Shown piece after piece: positions 10,888 to 19,435 of a stretch of DNA of 64,000 nt. The translations under genes and the position numbers were made by a program. The notes below the pieces were generated by a model that was not told the DNA's origin, searched no databases, and worked only from the letters and a program-made list of their open reading frames with translations. Source of the DNA: Rhodopseudomonas palustris (lineage in GTDB: Bacteria > Pseudomonadota > Alphaproteobacteria > Rhizobiales > Xanthobacteraceae); NCBI RefSeq assembly GCF_007005445.1, contig NZ_CP041387.1:4978907-5042906 (forward strand), in the 5' to 3' direction. Numbering within the stretch: position 1 is the stretch's first letter; each line of letters opens with the position of its first letter.

Positions 10888-12623
10888 GACATCGACGCTG
10901 CGGGCAGGATGATGGTGAAGGTCGCGCCCTGGCTCGGGCCGGGGCTTTCGGCGACGATCTCGCCGCCATGCATGTCGACGATCTTCTTGACGATCGACAA
11001 TCCGAGCCCGGTCGAGCTCTCCCCGGCGGTCGGCTTGGCGGACAGCCGCTGGAACCGGCCGAACAGCCGGCCGAGATCTTCCGGCGACAGGCCGGCGCCC
11101 TCGTCGGTCACGCGGATCACGGTGCCGTCGTCGTCGCTGTCGACCTGCAGGGCGATGTTGCCGCCGATCGGACTGTATTTGATGGCGTTGCTGACCAGAT
11201 TGTCGATCGCCTCGCGCATCCGGTCGGAGTCGCACATCGTGGTGCACGCCTCTGGCGTCGATACCGAAATCACCTGCTGCTTGTTCTGGGCCATCGGCCG
11301 GTTGGCTTCGGCGACCTCGCCGACCAGCGCGGCGATGTCGACCGCCTCGCGCCGGATCGAGATGTCGAACGCATCCGCCATGGCGTCCGAGATCAGATGA
11401 TCGACCATCAGCGTCAGCCGCCGTGTGGCGTCGCGGATGTGGTCGACCTGGGCGATGACGTGATCCTTGGAGGCTTCGGCTCCGATCAGCTCGGTCAGCA
11501 TCTCGGTGCGGCCGAGGATGACGCCGAGCGGGTTCTTCAGATCGTGGGCGACGGTGCCGAGGATCTCGTTCTTGAACGCATTGGCGCGCTGCAGCCGCAG
11601 CCACTGCGTCGACAGCCGGCGGTTGGCCTGGGTCAGCGCCCGGGTGCGCTGCGCCACCCGATCTTCGAGCTGGGTGTTGGCCTCGTGCAACTGCCGATAC
11701 AGAATGACGTTGTCGAACGCGATCGACAGCCGGCTTCCGAAGATCTCGACCAGCGAGCGGTCGGTGTCGGACAGTTCGCGCTCGGCCTGCAACAGCACCA
11801 CCACTTCGCGGCCGCTGCCGGTGCGTATGTAGAGCACGGTGCGATGGTCGGCGAATTCGTGCTTGCGGCGGCGGAACGCCTCCTCGACCATCTGGCGCAG
11901 ATCCGGATCGAGCGCATTGCTGTTGCGCGTGGTGCCGATGAAGCGGCTGTAGCACCCCGAGCCGGCCAGCACCGACAGATCCTCGCCGCAATCCCTGAGC
12001 ACCAAAATACCGGCGCAATCGACATTGAGCAGCGAGGCGAGCTGGGTCAGCACGCCCTCGGCGAGCCGCTGCATCGACTTGAAGTCGTACAGCGTCGAGG
12101 CGGCGTCGATGATGATCTCCAGGCCGCGCCGGGTCTGCACCATCCGTTCGAGCTGCTGATAGCTGCGCAGCGCCGCGGTCAGCGACGTGAACAGCTTGTC
12201 GGCGGTCAGCTCGGTCTTGGCCTTGTAGTCGTTGATGTCGTAGTCGACGATGACGCGGCGCTCCGGCGCCTGGCCGGGCTGGCCGGTCCGCAGGATGATG
12301 CGGACGGTCTCGTTCTTCAGTTCGTTGCGGATGAATTCGACCAGGTCGAGCCCGGCCGCGTCGGTCTCCATGATGACGTCGAGCAGCACCGCGGCGATGT
12401 CCGGATTGGCCCGCATCAGGTCGCGGCCCTCGGCGCCCGAATAGGCCGACAGGATTTCCAGCCCCTGGCCGTTGAGGCTGTAGTCGCTCAGCGCGAAGCG
12501 GGTACCGTCGTGAACCGCGAGATCGTCGTCGATCACCGCGATCTTCCATTTCCGCGTGTCCGATGCCTCCGGCGCCGAATCGCTGTCTTCGATCAGCTCG
12601 AGGATATCGTCCTGGTCGGCCAT
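10884..12623 (-). CDS. receiver-DUF3369-histidine kinase hybrid
   Basis: A 579-residue cytoplasmic protein with no membrane helix. Domains in order: receiver (about residues 25-145) with Asp33-35 and phospho-acceptor Asp82 in LLDVIMET; a DUF3369/GAF-like sensory domain (about 165-320); a short coiled coil; HisKA with VAHDLKNPLGVILGR (about 360-375); HATPase with NLVSNAIKYS and GLGLSIVKKI. It can both receive a phosphoryl group and act as kinase, placing it between the membrane kinase and the OmpR-type regulator. It overlaps the upstream kinase gene by 31 bases. Confidence 0.9.
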   Translation of the reverse strand: MADQDDILELIEDSDSAPEASDTRKWKIAVIDDDLAVHDGTRFALSDYSLNGQGLEILSAYSGAEGRDLMRANPDIAAVLLDVIMETDAAGLDLVEFIRNELKNETVRIILRTGQPGQAPERRVIVDYDINDYKAKTELTADKLFTSLTAALRSYQQLERMVQTRRGLEIIIDAASTLYDFKSMQRLAEGVLTQLASLLNVDCAGILVLRDCGEDLSVLAGSGCYSRFIGTTRNSNALDPDLRQMVEEAFRRRKHEFADHRTVLYIRTGSGREVVVLLQAERELSDTDRSLVEIFGSRLSIAFDNVILYRQLHEANTQLEDRVAQRTRALTQANRRLSTQWLRLQRANAFKNEILGTVAHDLKNPLGVILGRTEMLTELIGAEASKDHVIAQVDHIRDATRRLTLMVDHLISDAMADAFDISIRREAVDIAALVGEVAEANRPMAQNKQQVISVSTPEACTTMCDSDRMREAIDNLVSNAIKYSPIGGNIALQVDSDDDGTVIRVTDEGAGLSPEDLGRLFGRFQRLSAKPTAGESSTGLGLSIVKKIVDMHGGEIVAESPGPSQGATFTIILPAASMS

Positions 12624-14698
12624 TGCAGGTTTCCGTCGATGGGCGGGTCGGTGGGCGCCGCGCCGCCGGTGGCGGTTTTGGGCATGATAATGCGAAAAGT
12701 CGTGCCTTGTCCTAGTCTTGATTCCAGCATCATCCGGCCGCCGAGCTGCTGGGTCACCAGATTGTAAACGATGTGCAGCCCGAGCCCGGTGCCACCCTCG
12801 TTGCGGCGGGTGGTGAAGAACGGATCGAACGCCTGGCGCTGCACGTCCGGGGTCATGCCGGCGCCGTCATCGGTGAAGATCACCTCGACGTCATCGGCGC
12901 CGCGCGACCGGGCCGTGATGGTGATCGATCCGGCCCGACCGTCGGGGAAGGCGTGGTTGGCGGCATTCAGGAACAAATTGGTCAGGATCTGTCCGTAGGC
13001 GCCGGGATAGCCGTCGATCGTCAGCCCGTCCGGCACGTCGATCTCGATCCGGATCGGCGAGCGCTTGAGCACCGGCTTCAGGCTGGCGACGATCTGGTCG
13101 GTGGCCTCGTGCAGGTTGAAGTGCCGGCGCTCGGCGTGCGACCGGTCGACCGCCACCTGCTTGAAGGACTGGATCAGTTCGGCGGCGCGCTGCAGGTTGC
13201 CGACGAGTTGCTGGGCGGCGTCGCGCGTCGAGCGCACGAATTCGTCGAGCTGTGAGCGGCGCAGCGGGGTGTCTCCCTTCAGCTCGCTCTCGAACGTCGT
13301 CGCCCTGCGGGCGAAGCTCGATGCCACCGTCAGGCTGATGCCGATCGGGTTGTTGACCTCGTGAGCGACGCCGGCGACCAGACTGCCGAGCGCGGCCAGC
13401 CGTTCGGCGTCGATCAAGTTCTGCTGCGCGGTCTTCAGTTCGAGCAGCGCGCTCTCCGCCTTCTCCTTGGACTCGCGCAGATCGTTCTCGGCCTTTCGCT
13501 TGTCGATGGCGTTCTCGCGGAACACTTCGACCGCGCGCGCCATCGCGCCGATCTCGTCCCTCGCCTCGGTCCCGGCGACGCGGCGATCGTAGTTGCCCGA
13601 GGTGATGGCGTGCATCGCGGCCAGGATCTGCTGCAGCGGCAGGCGGATGCTGAGCGCGATGACGATTCCGGCAGTGATGATCACGCCGAGGAAAATCAGC
13701 GCAATCGACAGCACCTTGCGCGATATTCCGGTCAGGGTGCGGTCGAACGTCTCCTGGGCCTTCTGCTCGCGCTGACGCATCTTCACCGACAGCGCGTCGA
13801 TCGCCGCGATGGTGGCGGCCTGACTGGCATCGATCGAGTTGCGCAACAGATCGCTGCGCTTGGCGAGCTGATCGGTCAATTCCTGCAAACCGTCGCTCAG
13901 CGCCGCGGTGCGCAGATCGAGCTTCTGTAGCGCCATCTTCTGCAGATCGTTGTCGGCGAGCTCGGTCATGACCGGAATCGTGCGGACGATCGTCTCGGTA
14001 TTCTGTCGCGCGTCCTCGGCGGCCTGCGGCGACAGCGACAGATAGTAGGAGTTCGCCGCGACCAGCATGGCAGTGAACGCCTCGCGGGCACGGCCGAGCG
14101 GCGGCAGGATCAGCGCGTCGCGCTGGCCGGTGGCGCCGCCGATCACCGCGAACAGGGCGGCGATGTCGCGTGCCGGAGCCTGGATCTGGTTCTCGTAGGT
14201 CGCCTTGATCGTGGTCTGCAGCGCCCGTAGATCGCCGAAGCCGCCGAGGAAGCGCTCGGTGGCCCGCTCCAGCTCTTCCACCGAGCCGGACAGCATCGGA
14301 TCGGTCGAGGCGCGATTGGTCAGCGTCCCGAGCACCGCTTCGCGCAGCAGCAGGATTTCGGCGAACAGTTCGGGGCTGGGCTGATTGATGTAGCGGTGGA
14401 TGAGGTTCTGTAGCCGGCCGGTTTCGCTTTCCAGCAGCGCCAGGATCTTGTCGGATTCCCTCACCTGGCGGACGTCATCCCAGGCGGTGCGCAGCACTCG
14501 TGTGCCGCTCCAGATCATGCTGACGAGTACCAGCACGACCAGGGAATTCAGCGCCGCAATCGACAGGATGCGCCAGCGGATCGGCACCGCTCGCACCAGG
14601 CCGACGAGGCCGGTGCGCCCGCGCCGGTCCGGCCGCGGCTCGGCTTCCGAGAGGGGCGGGGCGAGCGGATCCAACTCAGTCGACCTCGTGCCGATCAA
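12593..14698 (-). CDS. membrane sensor histidine kinase with large periplasmic domain
   Basis: A 701-residue kinase. A membrane helix at about 43-64, a largely helical periplasmic region of about 265 residues, a second membrane helix at about 330-350, a HAMP segment (RLPLQQILAAMHAITSGNYDR begins it), a coiled coil (EVFRENAIDKRKAENDLRES), HisKA with VAGVAHEVNNPIGISLTV, and HATPase with NLFLNAANHAFP and GGTGLGLHIVYNL. The long helical periplasmic module resembles TorS-type sensors, which read a periplasmic binding protein. It is divergent from a binding-protein gene at 14,868, an arrangement that fits such a partnership. First gene of the three-gene signalling operon. Confidence 0.88.
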   Translation of the reverse strand: MIGTRSTELDPLAPPLSEAEPRPDRRGRTGLVGLVRAVPIRWRILSIAALNSLVVLVLVSMIWSGTRVLRTAWDDVRQVRESDKILALLESETGRLQNLIHRYINQPSPELFAEILLLREAVLGTLTNRASTDPMLSGSVEELERATERFLGGFGDLRALQTTIKATYENQIQAPARDIAALFAVIGGATGQRDALILPPLGRAREAFTAMLVAANSYYLSLSPQAAEDARQNTETIVRTIPVMTELADNDLQKMALQKLDLRTAALSDGLQELTDQLAKRSDLLRNSIDASQAATIAAIDALSVKMRQREQKAQETFDRTLTGISRKVLSIALIFLGVIITAGIVIALSIRLPLQQILAAMHAITSGNYDRRVAGTEARDEIGAMARAVEVFRENAIDKRKAENDLRESKEKAESALLELKTAQQNLIDAERLAALGSLVAGVAHEVNNPIGISLTVASSFARRATTFESELKGDTPLRRSQLDEFVRSTRDAAQQLVGNLQRAAELIQSFKQVAVDRSHAERRHFNLHEATDQIVASLKPVLKRSPIRIEIDVPDGLTIDGYPGAYGQILTNLFLNAANHAFPDGRAGSITITARSRGADDVEVIFTDDGAGMTPDVQRQAFDPFFTTRRNEGGTGLGLHIVYNLVTQQLGGRMMLESRLGQGTTFRIIMPKTATGGAAPTDPPIDGNLQWPTRTISSS

Positions 14699-14867
14699 CG
14701 ACCGGATGCCCCGACCGCCGCGTCAGGGGGCGTGCAGGGGCGGCGCGCGGGACCTCGGCTCGGCTGGACAGCGGCAAGTTCAATCCCATACAGTTGACCC
14801 GATCGCCGGGACCGGAGAAGTCCTGCCAAGCTAGCAGATCAGCCTGGGCGATGGCTATCGGGAGTGA

Positions 14868-16208
14868 GTGCGTCGGGCGATGGCCGGAATCCTGGGAAGA
14901 CTCGCGCAGCTCGCTACCGCCGGACTGGTTTGGGCCGCCGCCGGTATCGCCCCTGCCAGCGCCGTCACGGAGATCGCCTGGTGGCATGCGATGTCCGGCC
15001 AGCTCGGCCGGCAGCTCGAAAAGCTGGCGGCGGATTTCAATGCGTCGCAGTCCGACTACCGCGTGGTCCCGACCTACAAGGGCAACTACACCCAGACCGT
15101 CACCGCGGCGATCTTCGCGTTCCGCTCCTCCAGTCAGCCGACGATCGTGCAGGTCAACGAGATCGCGACCGCCACCATGATGGCGGCGAAGGGGGCGGTC
15201 TATCCGGTCTACGAATTGATGCGCGACGAGCGCGAAGCATTCTCGCCCGCGGATTATCTGCCGGCCGTCACCGGCTACTACACCGATCTCGGCGGCAATA
15301 TGCTGTCGTTTCCGTTCAACGCCTCGACGCCGATTCTGTATTATAACAAGACGCTGTTCAGGCGCGCCGGGCTCGATCCGGAGACGGCGCCGACCACTTG
15401 GCCGGAGCTCGCCGCCATGGCGGAGCGGCTGGTCGAGGCCGGCGCGGCGTGCGGCTTTACGACCTCGTGGCCGTCCTGGGTCCAGGTCGAGAATTTCTCC
15501 GCCTATCACAACCTGCCGCTGGCGACGCGGTCGAACGGCCTCGGCGGATTGGATGCCGTCCTGGTGTTCAACAATCCGGTAGTGGTGCGTCATGTCGCGC
15601 AGCTCGCCGATTGGCAGAAGACCAGGATCTACGACTATGGCGGTCGCGCCACCGCCGCCGAACCACGATTCCAGCAGGGCGATTGCGGCATCTTCATCGG
15701 CTCGTCGGCGACCCGCGCCGACATCCTCGCCAATGCGCAGTTCGAGGTCGGCTACGGCCGGCTGCCGTATTGGCCGGACGTCGCCGATGCGCCGCAAAAC
15801 ACCATCATCGGCGGCGCGACCCTGTGGGTACTGCGTGGCCGTTCGGCGGGGGAATACAAGGGCGCCGCCAAGTTCTTCGCTTACCTGTCGAAGCCGGAGA
15901 TTCAGGCGGCGTGGCACCAGCACACCGGTTATCTGCCGATCACCAAGGCAGCCTATGATCTCACCCGCGCGCAGGGGTTCTACGACCGCAATCCGGGTAC
16001 CGCGATCTCGATCGAGCAGATGACATCGAAGCCGCCGACCGAGCATTCGCGCGGGCTGCGACTGGGGTCGTTCGTGCTGGTGCGGGCGGCGATCGAAGAC
16101 GAGTTCGAGCAGGCGGTGCGCGGCCTCAAGAGCGCGCAGGCGGCGATGGATGCGGCGGTGGAGCGCGGCAACAAGCTGCTGCGGCAGTTCGAGCGCACGA
16201 AGCCTTGA
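14868..16208 (+). CDS. UgpB-like periplasmic binding protein without transporter genes
   Basis: A 446-residue extracytoplasmic solute-binding protein of the sugar/glycerol-3-phosphate class. A signal peptide covers residues 1-32 (ends APASA). The mature start EIAWWHAMSGQLGRQLEKL and the segments YKGNYTQTVTAAIFAFR and AAKFFAYLSKPEIQAAWHQH match UgpB. The GTG at 14,868 is used; the ATG at 14,880 is an equal alternative and leaves the signal peptide intact. No permease or ATPase gene is nearby, and the gene is divergent from the sensor kinase, so a role as ligand receptor for that kinase is more likely than, or in addition to, glycerophosphodiester uptake. Confidence 0.85.
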   Translation: MRRAMAGILGRLAQLATAGLVWAAAGIAPASAVTEIAWWHAMSGQLGRQLEKLAADFNASQSDYRVVPTYKGNYTQTVTAAIFAFRSSSQPTIVQVNEIATATMMAAKGAVYPVYELMRDEREAFSPADYLPAVTGYYTDLGGNMLSFPFNASTPILYYNKTLFRRAGLDPETAPTTWPELAAMAERLVEAGAACGFTTSWPSWVQVENFSAYHNLPLATRSNGLGGLDAVLVFNNPVVVRHVAQLADWQKTRIYDYGGRATAAEPRFQQGDCGIFIGSSATRADILANAQFEVGYGRLPYWPDVADAPQNTIIGGATLWVLRGRSAGEYKGAAKFFAYLSKPEIQAAWHQHTGYLPITKAAYDLTRAQGFYDRNPGTAISIEQMTSKPPTEHSRGLRLGSFVLVRAAIEDEFEQAVRGLKSAQAAMDAAVERGNKLLRQFERTKP

Positions 16209-16215
16209 AGTCCAG

Positions 16216-17133
16216 CTAAGACGCCGGCTTGCGCAAGCCGAACACATTGGAGTCGCGGTTCAACACCGGGGCCACCATCGCGACCAGTTTCTGCGCGGCT
16301 GCCTCGATCGTCAGCCCGGCAGTGTCGAGCACGCCGGCCGCGCGTGCGTATAATGGCTCGCGGCTTTGCAGAATGGTGCGCAGCTCCTGCATCGCGGCGC
16401 GGTCGTCGGCCATCGGCCGCAAATCTCCCTGGCCGCGCACGCGCGCCATGTGTTCCTCGGGCTCGGCCTTGAGCCACAGCGTGTAGAACGAGGTCAGAAT
16501 CTGGTCGAAGGTGATCGGCTCGGAGACGATGCCGCCGCCGGTCGCCAGCACGATCGGCTCGTTGCGGGCGAGCAGCCGCGACAGCGCGGTCTGCTCCATG
16601 CGCCGGAAGCCTTCCTGTCCGTAGAGCGCGATGATCTCCGATACCGAGAGCCCGTTCTGACGCTCGATCTCGCGGTTCAACTCGACGAAGCTCCAGCCGA
16701 TGCTGTCGGCCAGCATCTTGCCCAGCGTCGATTTGCCGGCGCCGCGCAGACCGATCAGCGCGATGCCGTGGAAGGTCGCGTTCCGCTCCGGACCGCTGCC
16801 GAACCGGCCGAGACCGGACAGCACGTCCTTGGCATGCGCGATCTGCACCGGGGTGGCGCGCCGCACCAGATCGCGGATCACCGGCCAGTCGGCCGACGTT
16901 TCATTGGACGGCAGCAGGTCTTCCAGCGGTGTCGCCAGCGCTTCGGAGATCCGGCGCAGCAGCATGATCGACACGTTGCCCTTGCCGCTTTCGAGCTGCG
17001 CGATGTAGCGCTCCGAGATGCCGGAGACCTTGGCCAGCACCTTGCGCGACATCCCGCGTCGCCCGCGCATGGTTCGGACATGGCGGCCGAGGTCGAGCAG
17101 AAAGCTCGCGTCGGTATCGTCTGGCTCGGCCAT
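16216..17133 (-). CDS. XRE regulator fused to a shikimate-kinase-like domain (BoxR/BzdR type)
   Basis: A 305-residue regulator. Start MAEPDDTDA at 17,133 gives family length; the frame is open upstream without a plausible start. An XRE helix-turn-helix (about residues 12-70: RKVLAKVSGISERYIAQLESG) is joined by a linker to a shikimate-kinase-like domain (about 122-290) with an intact P-loop GLRGAGKST, a GGG motif (LATGGGIVSEP) and EGFRRMEQ. The shikimate-binding Asp-x-Asp of true kinases reads ELNREIE, so kinase activity on shikimate is unlikely. In Azoarcus and relatives this architecture senses benzoyl-CoA. No box or bzd genes adjoin it here; the SDR is upstream on the same strand. Confidence 0.85.
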   Translation of the reverse strand: MAEPDDTDASFLLDLGRHVRTMRGRRGMSRKVLAKVSGISERYIAQLESGKGNVSIMLLRRISEALATPLEDLLPSNETSADWPVIRDLVRRATPVQIAHAKDVLSGLGRFGSGPERNATFHGIALIGLRGAGKSTLGKMLADSIGWSFVELNREIERQNGLSVSEIIALYGQEGFRRMEQTALSRLLARNEPIVLATGGGIVSEPITFDQILTSFYTLWLKAEPEEHMARVRGQGDLRPMADDRAAMQELRTILQSREPLYARAAGVLDTAGLTIEAAAQKLVAMVAPVLNRDSNVFGLRKPAS

Positions 17134-17355
17134 CTCGGTCCATTCACTGCTGTTTGGGGAATGATAGTGCCGGCCGAAAGCGCCAGCAATCCGATGGATT
17201 GCCGTTCGATGCATTATAGTACAAGGAGAATTTCGTGGGTGGGACGGAACATCGCGGAATGCTGGTCCTGCGCGCGTCAGCGCGCAGGGGAGCAGCGGAG
17301 CCCTATCGGAGGCGACCTCTCCCGCCACGCCCAGCGGGAGACGAGGCGAGGCGGC

Positions 17356-18162
17356 TTACGCCCAGCCGTCGCCCTTGATGCCGGGGTTGGCGAAAGCGAC
17401 GCCGCCGTCCACCGTCACGGTCGATCCGACCACGTAGTCGCCGGCGCGCGAGGCGAGGAATACGGCGGTGCCGGCCATGTCCTCGTCGGTGCCGATCCGG
17501 CCGGCCGGCACGCGCTTGGCGACCGCATCGGCTTCGTCCCGCGCGGCCTTGTTCATGTCGGAGGCGAACGGCCCGGGCGCGATCGCGGTGACCACGATGT
17601 GGTCCTTGATCAGCCGCACCGCCATCCGCCGGGTCAGATGGATCAGCCCGGCCTTCGACGCAGCGTAAGGATAGGTCTCGAGCGGATTGACGAAGATGCC
17701 GTCGATCGAGGCGATGTTGATCACCTTGCCGGGCTGCTCGGCGCTTGCGGCGGCGCGAAGCTGCTGGGCCAGCGCCTTGGTGAGGAAGAACGGGGTTTTG
17801 ACGTTGAGGTCCATCACCTTGTCCCAGCCGCTCTCCGGGAATTCGTCGAAGTCGGCCGCCCAGGCGGCTCCGGCGTTGTTGACCAGAATGTCGAGCTTGG
17901 TTTCGCGGCGCTTGATCTCCGCAGCCAGCGTGTCGATGCCGGCCATCGTCGAGATGTCGATCGGCAGCGCGATGCACTCGCCGGGATACATTTCGGTGAG
18001 TTCGTCGGCAGTCGCCTGGCAGACCGCCGCCTTGCGCGCGGTGATGTACACCCGGGTCGCGCCGTAGGCGAGAAAGCCCGCCGCGATCATCTTGCCGATG
18101 CCGCGCGAGCCGCCGGTCACCAAGGCGACGCGGCCTTGCAGCGAGAACAGATCCTTGAACAT
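17356..18162 (-). CDS. short-chain dehydrogenase/reductase
   Basis: A 268-residue NAD(P)-dependent oxidoreductase. The cofactor motif TGGSRGIG is at about residues 16-23, NNAGAAW at about 95-101, and the catalytic Ser (NIASIDG, about 150) with YPYAASKAG (Tyr-x-x-x-Lys, about 163-171). The C-terminal VVGSTVTVDGGVAFANPGI is typical of classical SDRs. No substrate can be inferred; the FabG/RhlG-like sequence suggests a 3-oxo or aldehyde/alcohol substrate. The BoxR-type regulator follows it after 222 bases and might control it. Confidence 0.87.
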   Translation of the reverse strand: MFKDLFSLQGRVALVTGGSRGIGKMIAAGFLAYGATRVYITARKAAVCQATADELTEMYPGECIALPIDISTMAGIDTLAAEIKRRETKLDILVNNAGAAWAADFDEFPESGWDKVMDLNVKTPFFLTKALAQQLRAAASAEQPGKVINIASIDGIFVNPLETYPYAASKAGLIHLTRRMAVRLIKDHIVVTAIAPGPFASDMNKAARDEADAVAKRVPAGRIGTDEDMAGTAVFLASRAGDYVVGSTVTVDGGVAFANPGIKGDGWA

Positions 18163-18222
18163 GACGCCTCCCTCGGGTGTTTGGCCGCCTGTTTGCGGTG
18201 ACGGGGAGGGCGAGTCAAGAAA

Positions 18223-19281
18223 TCACGCCGCAGCGACGCGGCGGAAGCCGTTCCACATTGCGGTGGCGGCGCCGGAAGTCAGCACCGGCAACAACCGGTC
18301 GTCCTGATAAAGACCGTTGAGCGAGACGCGTGGCAGCGCGGTGAGGCGGTCGGCGCATTCGGCGAACATCATGCCGGGCCTGGTCGTCACGGCGGTCTTG
18401 AAGCCGGCCGCCTTGGCCAGCGCGAATTCACGGGGCCCCGCTGCGGCTTTGTCGCCGTACGGATAGGCGAGATGATCGACCGTTTGCTGCAACTCGTCCT
18501 GGATCCGGGCGCGGCTGCCGGTCAATTCGTGGGCCGCGACCAGTTCGCTCTGTCGGCGCAGCATGCAGTGGGTGATGCCGTGAGCGCCGATCGTCACCAG
18601 CGGGTGCGCGGCGAAGCGGCGCAGTTCCTCCCAAGGCAGGCAGAGTTCACGCGACGTAGCGGTTTCGTCGATGTCGTAGCGCAGGCACAGCGCGGTCATC
18701 GCAGCGTCGAGATCGCTGCCATTCGGCAGGCTGCGCAGCAGATCGTGCAGCCGGTCGAAAGCCGCCTGCTTGGCCTCGGGCGTTTCGGTGTCGAGGCGCA
18801 ACTCGTGGCCGCCGATCGATACTTCGAGCCGGCTTTGGGCGGCGATCAGCCGCTCCAGCGTCACCCACCACAATCGTCCGGTGCCTTCGGCGAAGTCGCA
18901 GGTGACGAACACCGTGAAGGGGGCGCCGAACTCCTCGAAGACCGGCAGCGCGAAGTCGCGGTTGTCGCGATAGCCGTCGTCCAGCGTGATGCAGGCGAAT
19001 CGTCGGCTGAAATCCCGCGCGTCGAGCCGCCGGTACAGTTCGTCCATGGTGACGAGGTCGACCTCGAGCTGCCGTAGGTGCGCCAGTGTGGCACGGAGGA
19101 AGTCCGGCGTGACTTCGAGGTGGCGATTGGGCTGAAACGGATCGTCGCGAGCCGGACGAACGTTGTGCAGCATGAAGATCGTGCCGATTCCCGAAAAGAT
19201 CGGCCGCAGCACCCGATGCGCGCCGGTGTAATAAAGGGCCTCGAGCCCGGCGCGGATCATGCTGTGGCGGAAGTGCTTCAT
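18223..19281 (-). CDS. polysaccharide deacetylase (NodB) family protein
   Basis: A 352-residue carbohydrate esterase-4-like protein. The metal-binding Asp-Asp is in FACITLDDGYRDNRD (about residues 95-108), a His pair lies in ITHCML and TIGAHGITH (about 230-240), and HLAYPYGDKAA matches the NodB motif 3. The protein would remove acetyl groups from a cell-surface or exported polysaccharide. An N-terminal hydrophobic stretch (ALYYTGAHRVLRPIFSGIG) is too polar for a clear signal peptide. It is divergent from the OmpA-family gene at 19,436. Confidence 0.82.
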   Translation of the reverse strand: MKHFRHSMIRAGLEALYYTGAHRVLRPIFSGIGTIFMLHNVRPARDDPFQPNRHLEVTPDFLRATLAHLRQLEVDLVTMDELYRRLDARDFSRRFACITLDDGYRDNRDFALPVFEEFGAPFTVFVTCDFAEGTGRLWWVTLERLIAAQSRLEVSIGGHELRLDTETPEAKQAAFDRLHDLLRSLPNGSDLDAAMTALCLRYDIDETATSRELCLPWEELRRFAAHPLVTIGAHGITHCMLRRQSELVAAHELTGSRARIQDELQQTVDHLAYPYGDKAAAGPREFALAKAAGFKTAVTTRPGMMFAECADRLTALPRVSLNGLYQDDRLLPVLTSGAATAMWNGFRRVAAA

Positions 19282-19435
19282 CGAACCCGGCTACTCAATT
19301 TCCGCACGATGATAGGTGCCGACGGTTGAAGAAACGGTTATGGGAAGCGCAACTTTGGGCGCTGTTTCCTTGAATTGGGTTTGACAGCCTTCCAACGGTT
19401 TGATTTCTCTCTGCTTCTGATCCACGGGAAGCGGA

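Noticed and set aside
10968..12767. A 599-codon open frame opposite the hybrid kinase
   Set aside because: Mirror frame of a GC-rich kinase gene; the kinase domains lie on the minus strand.
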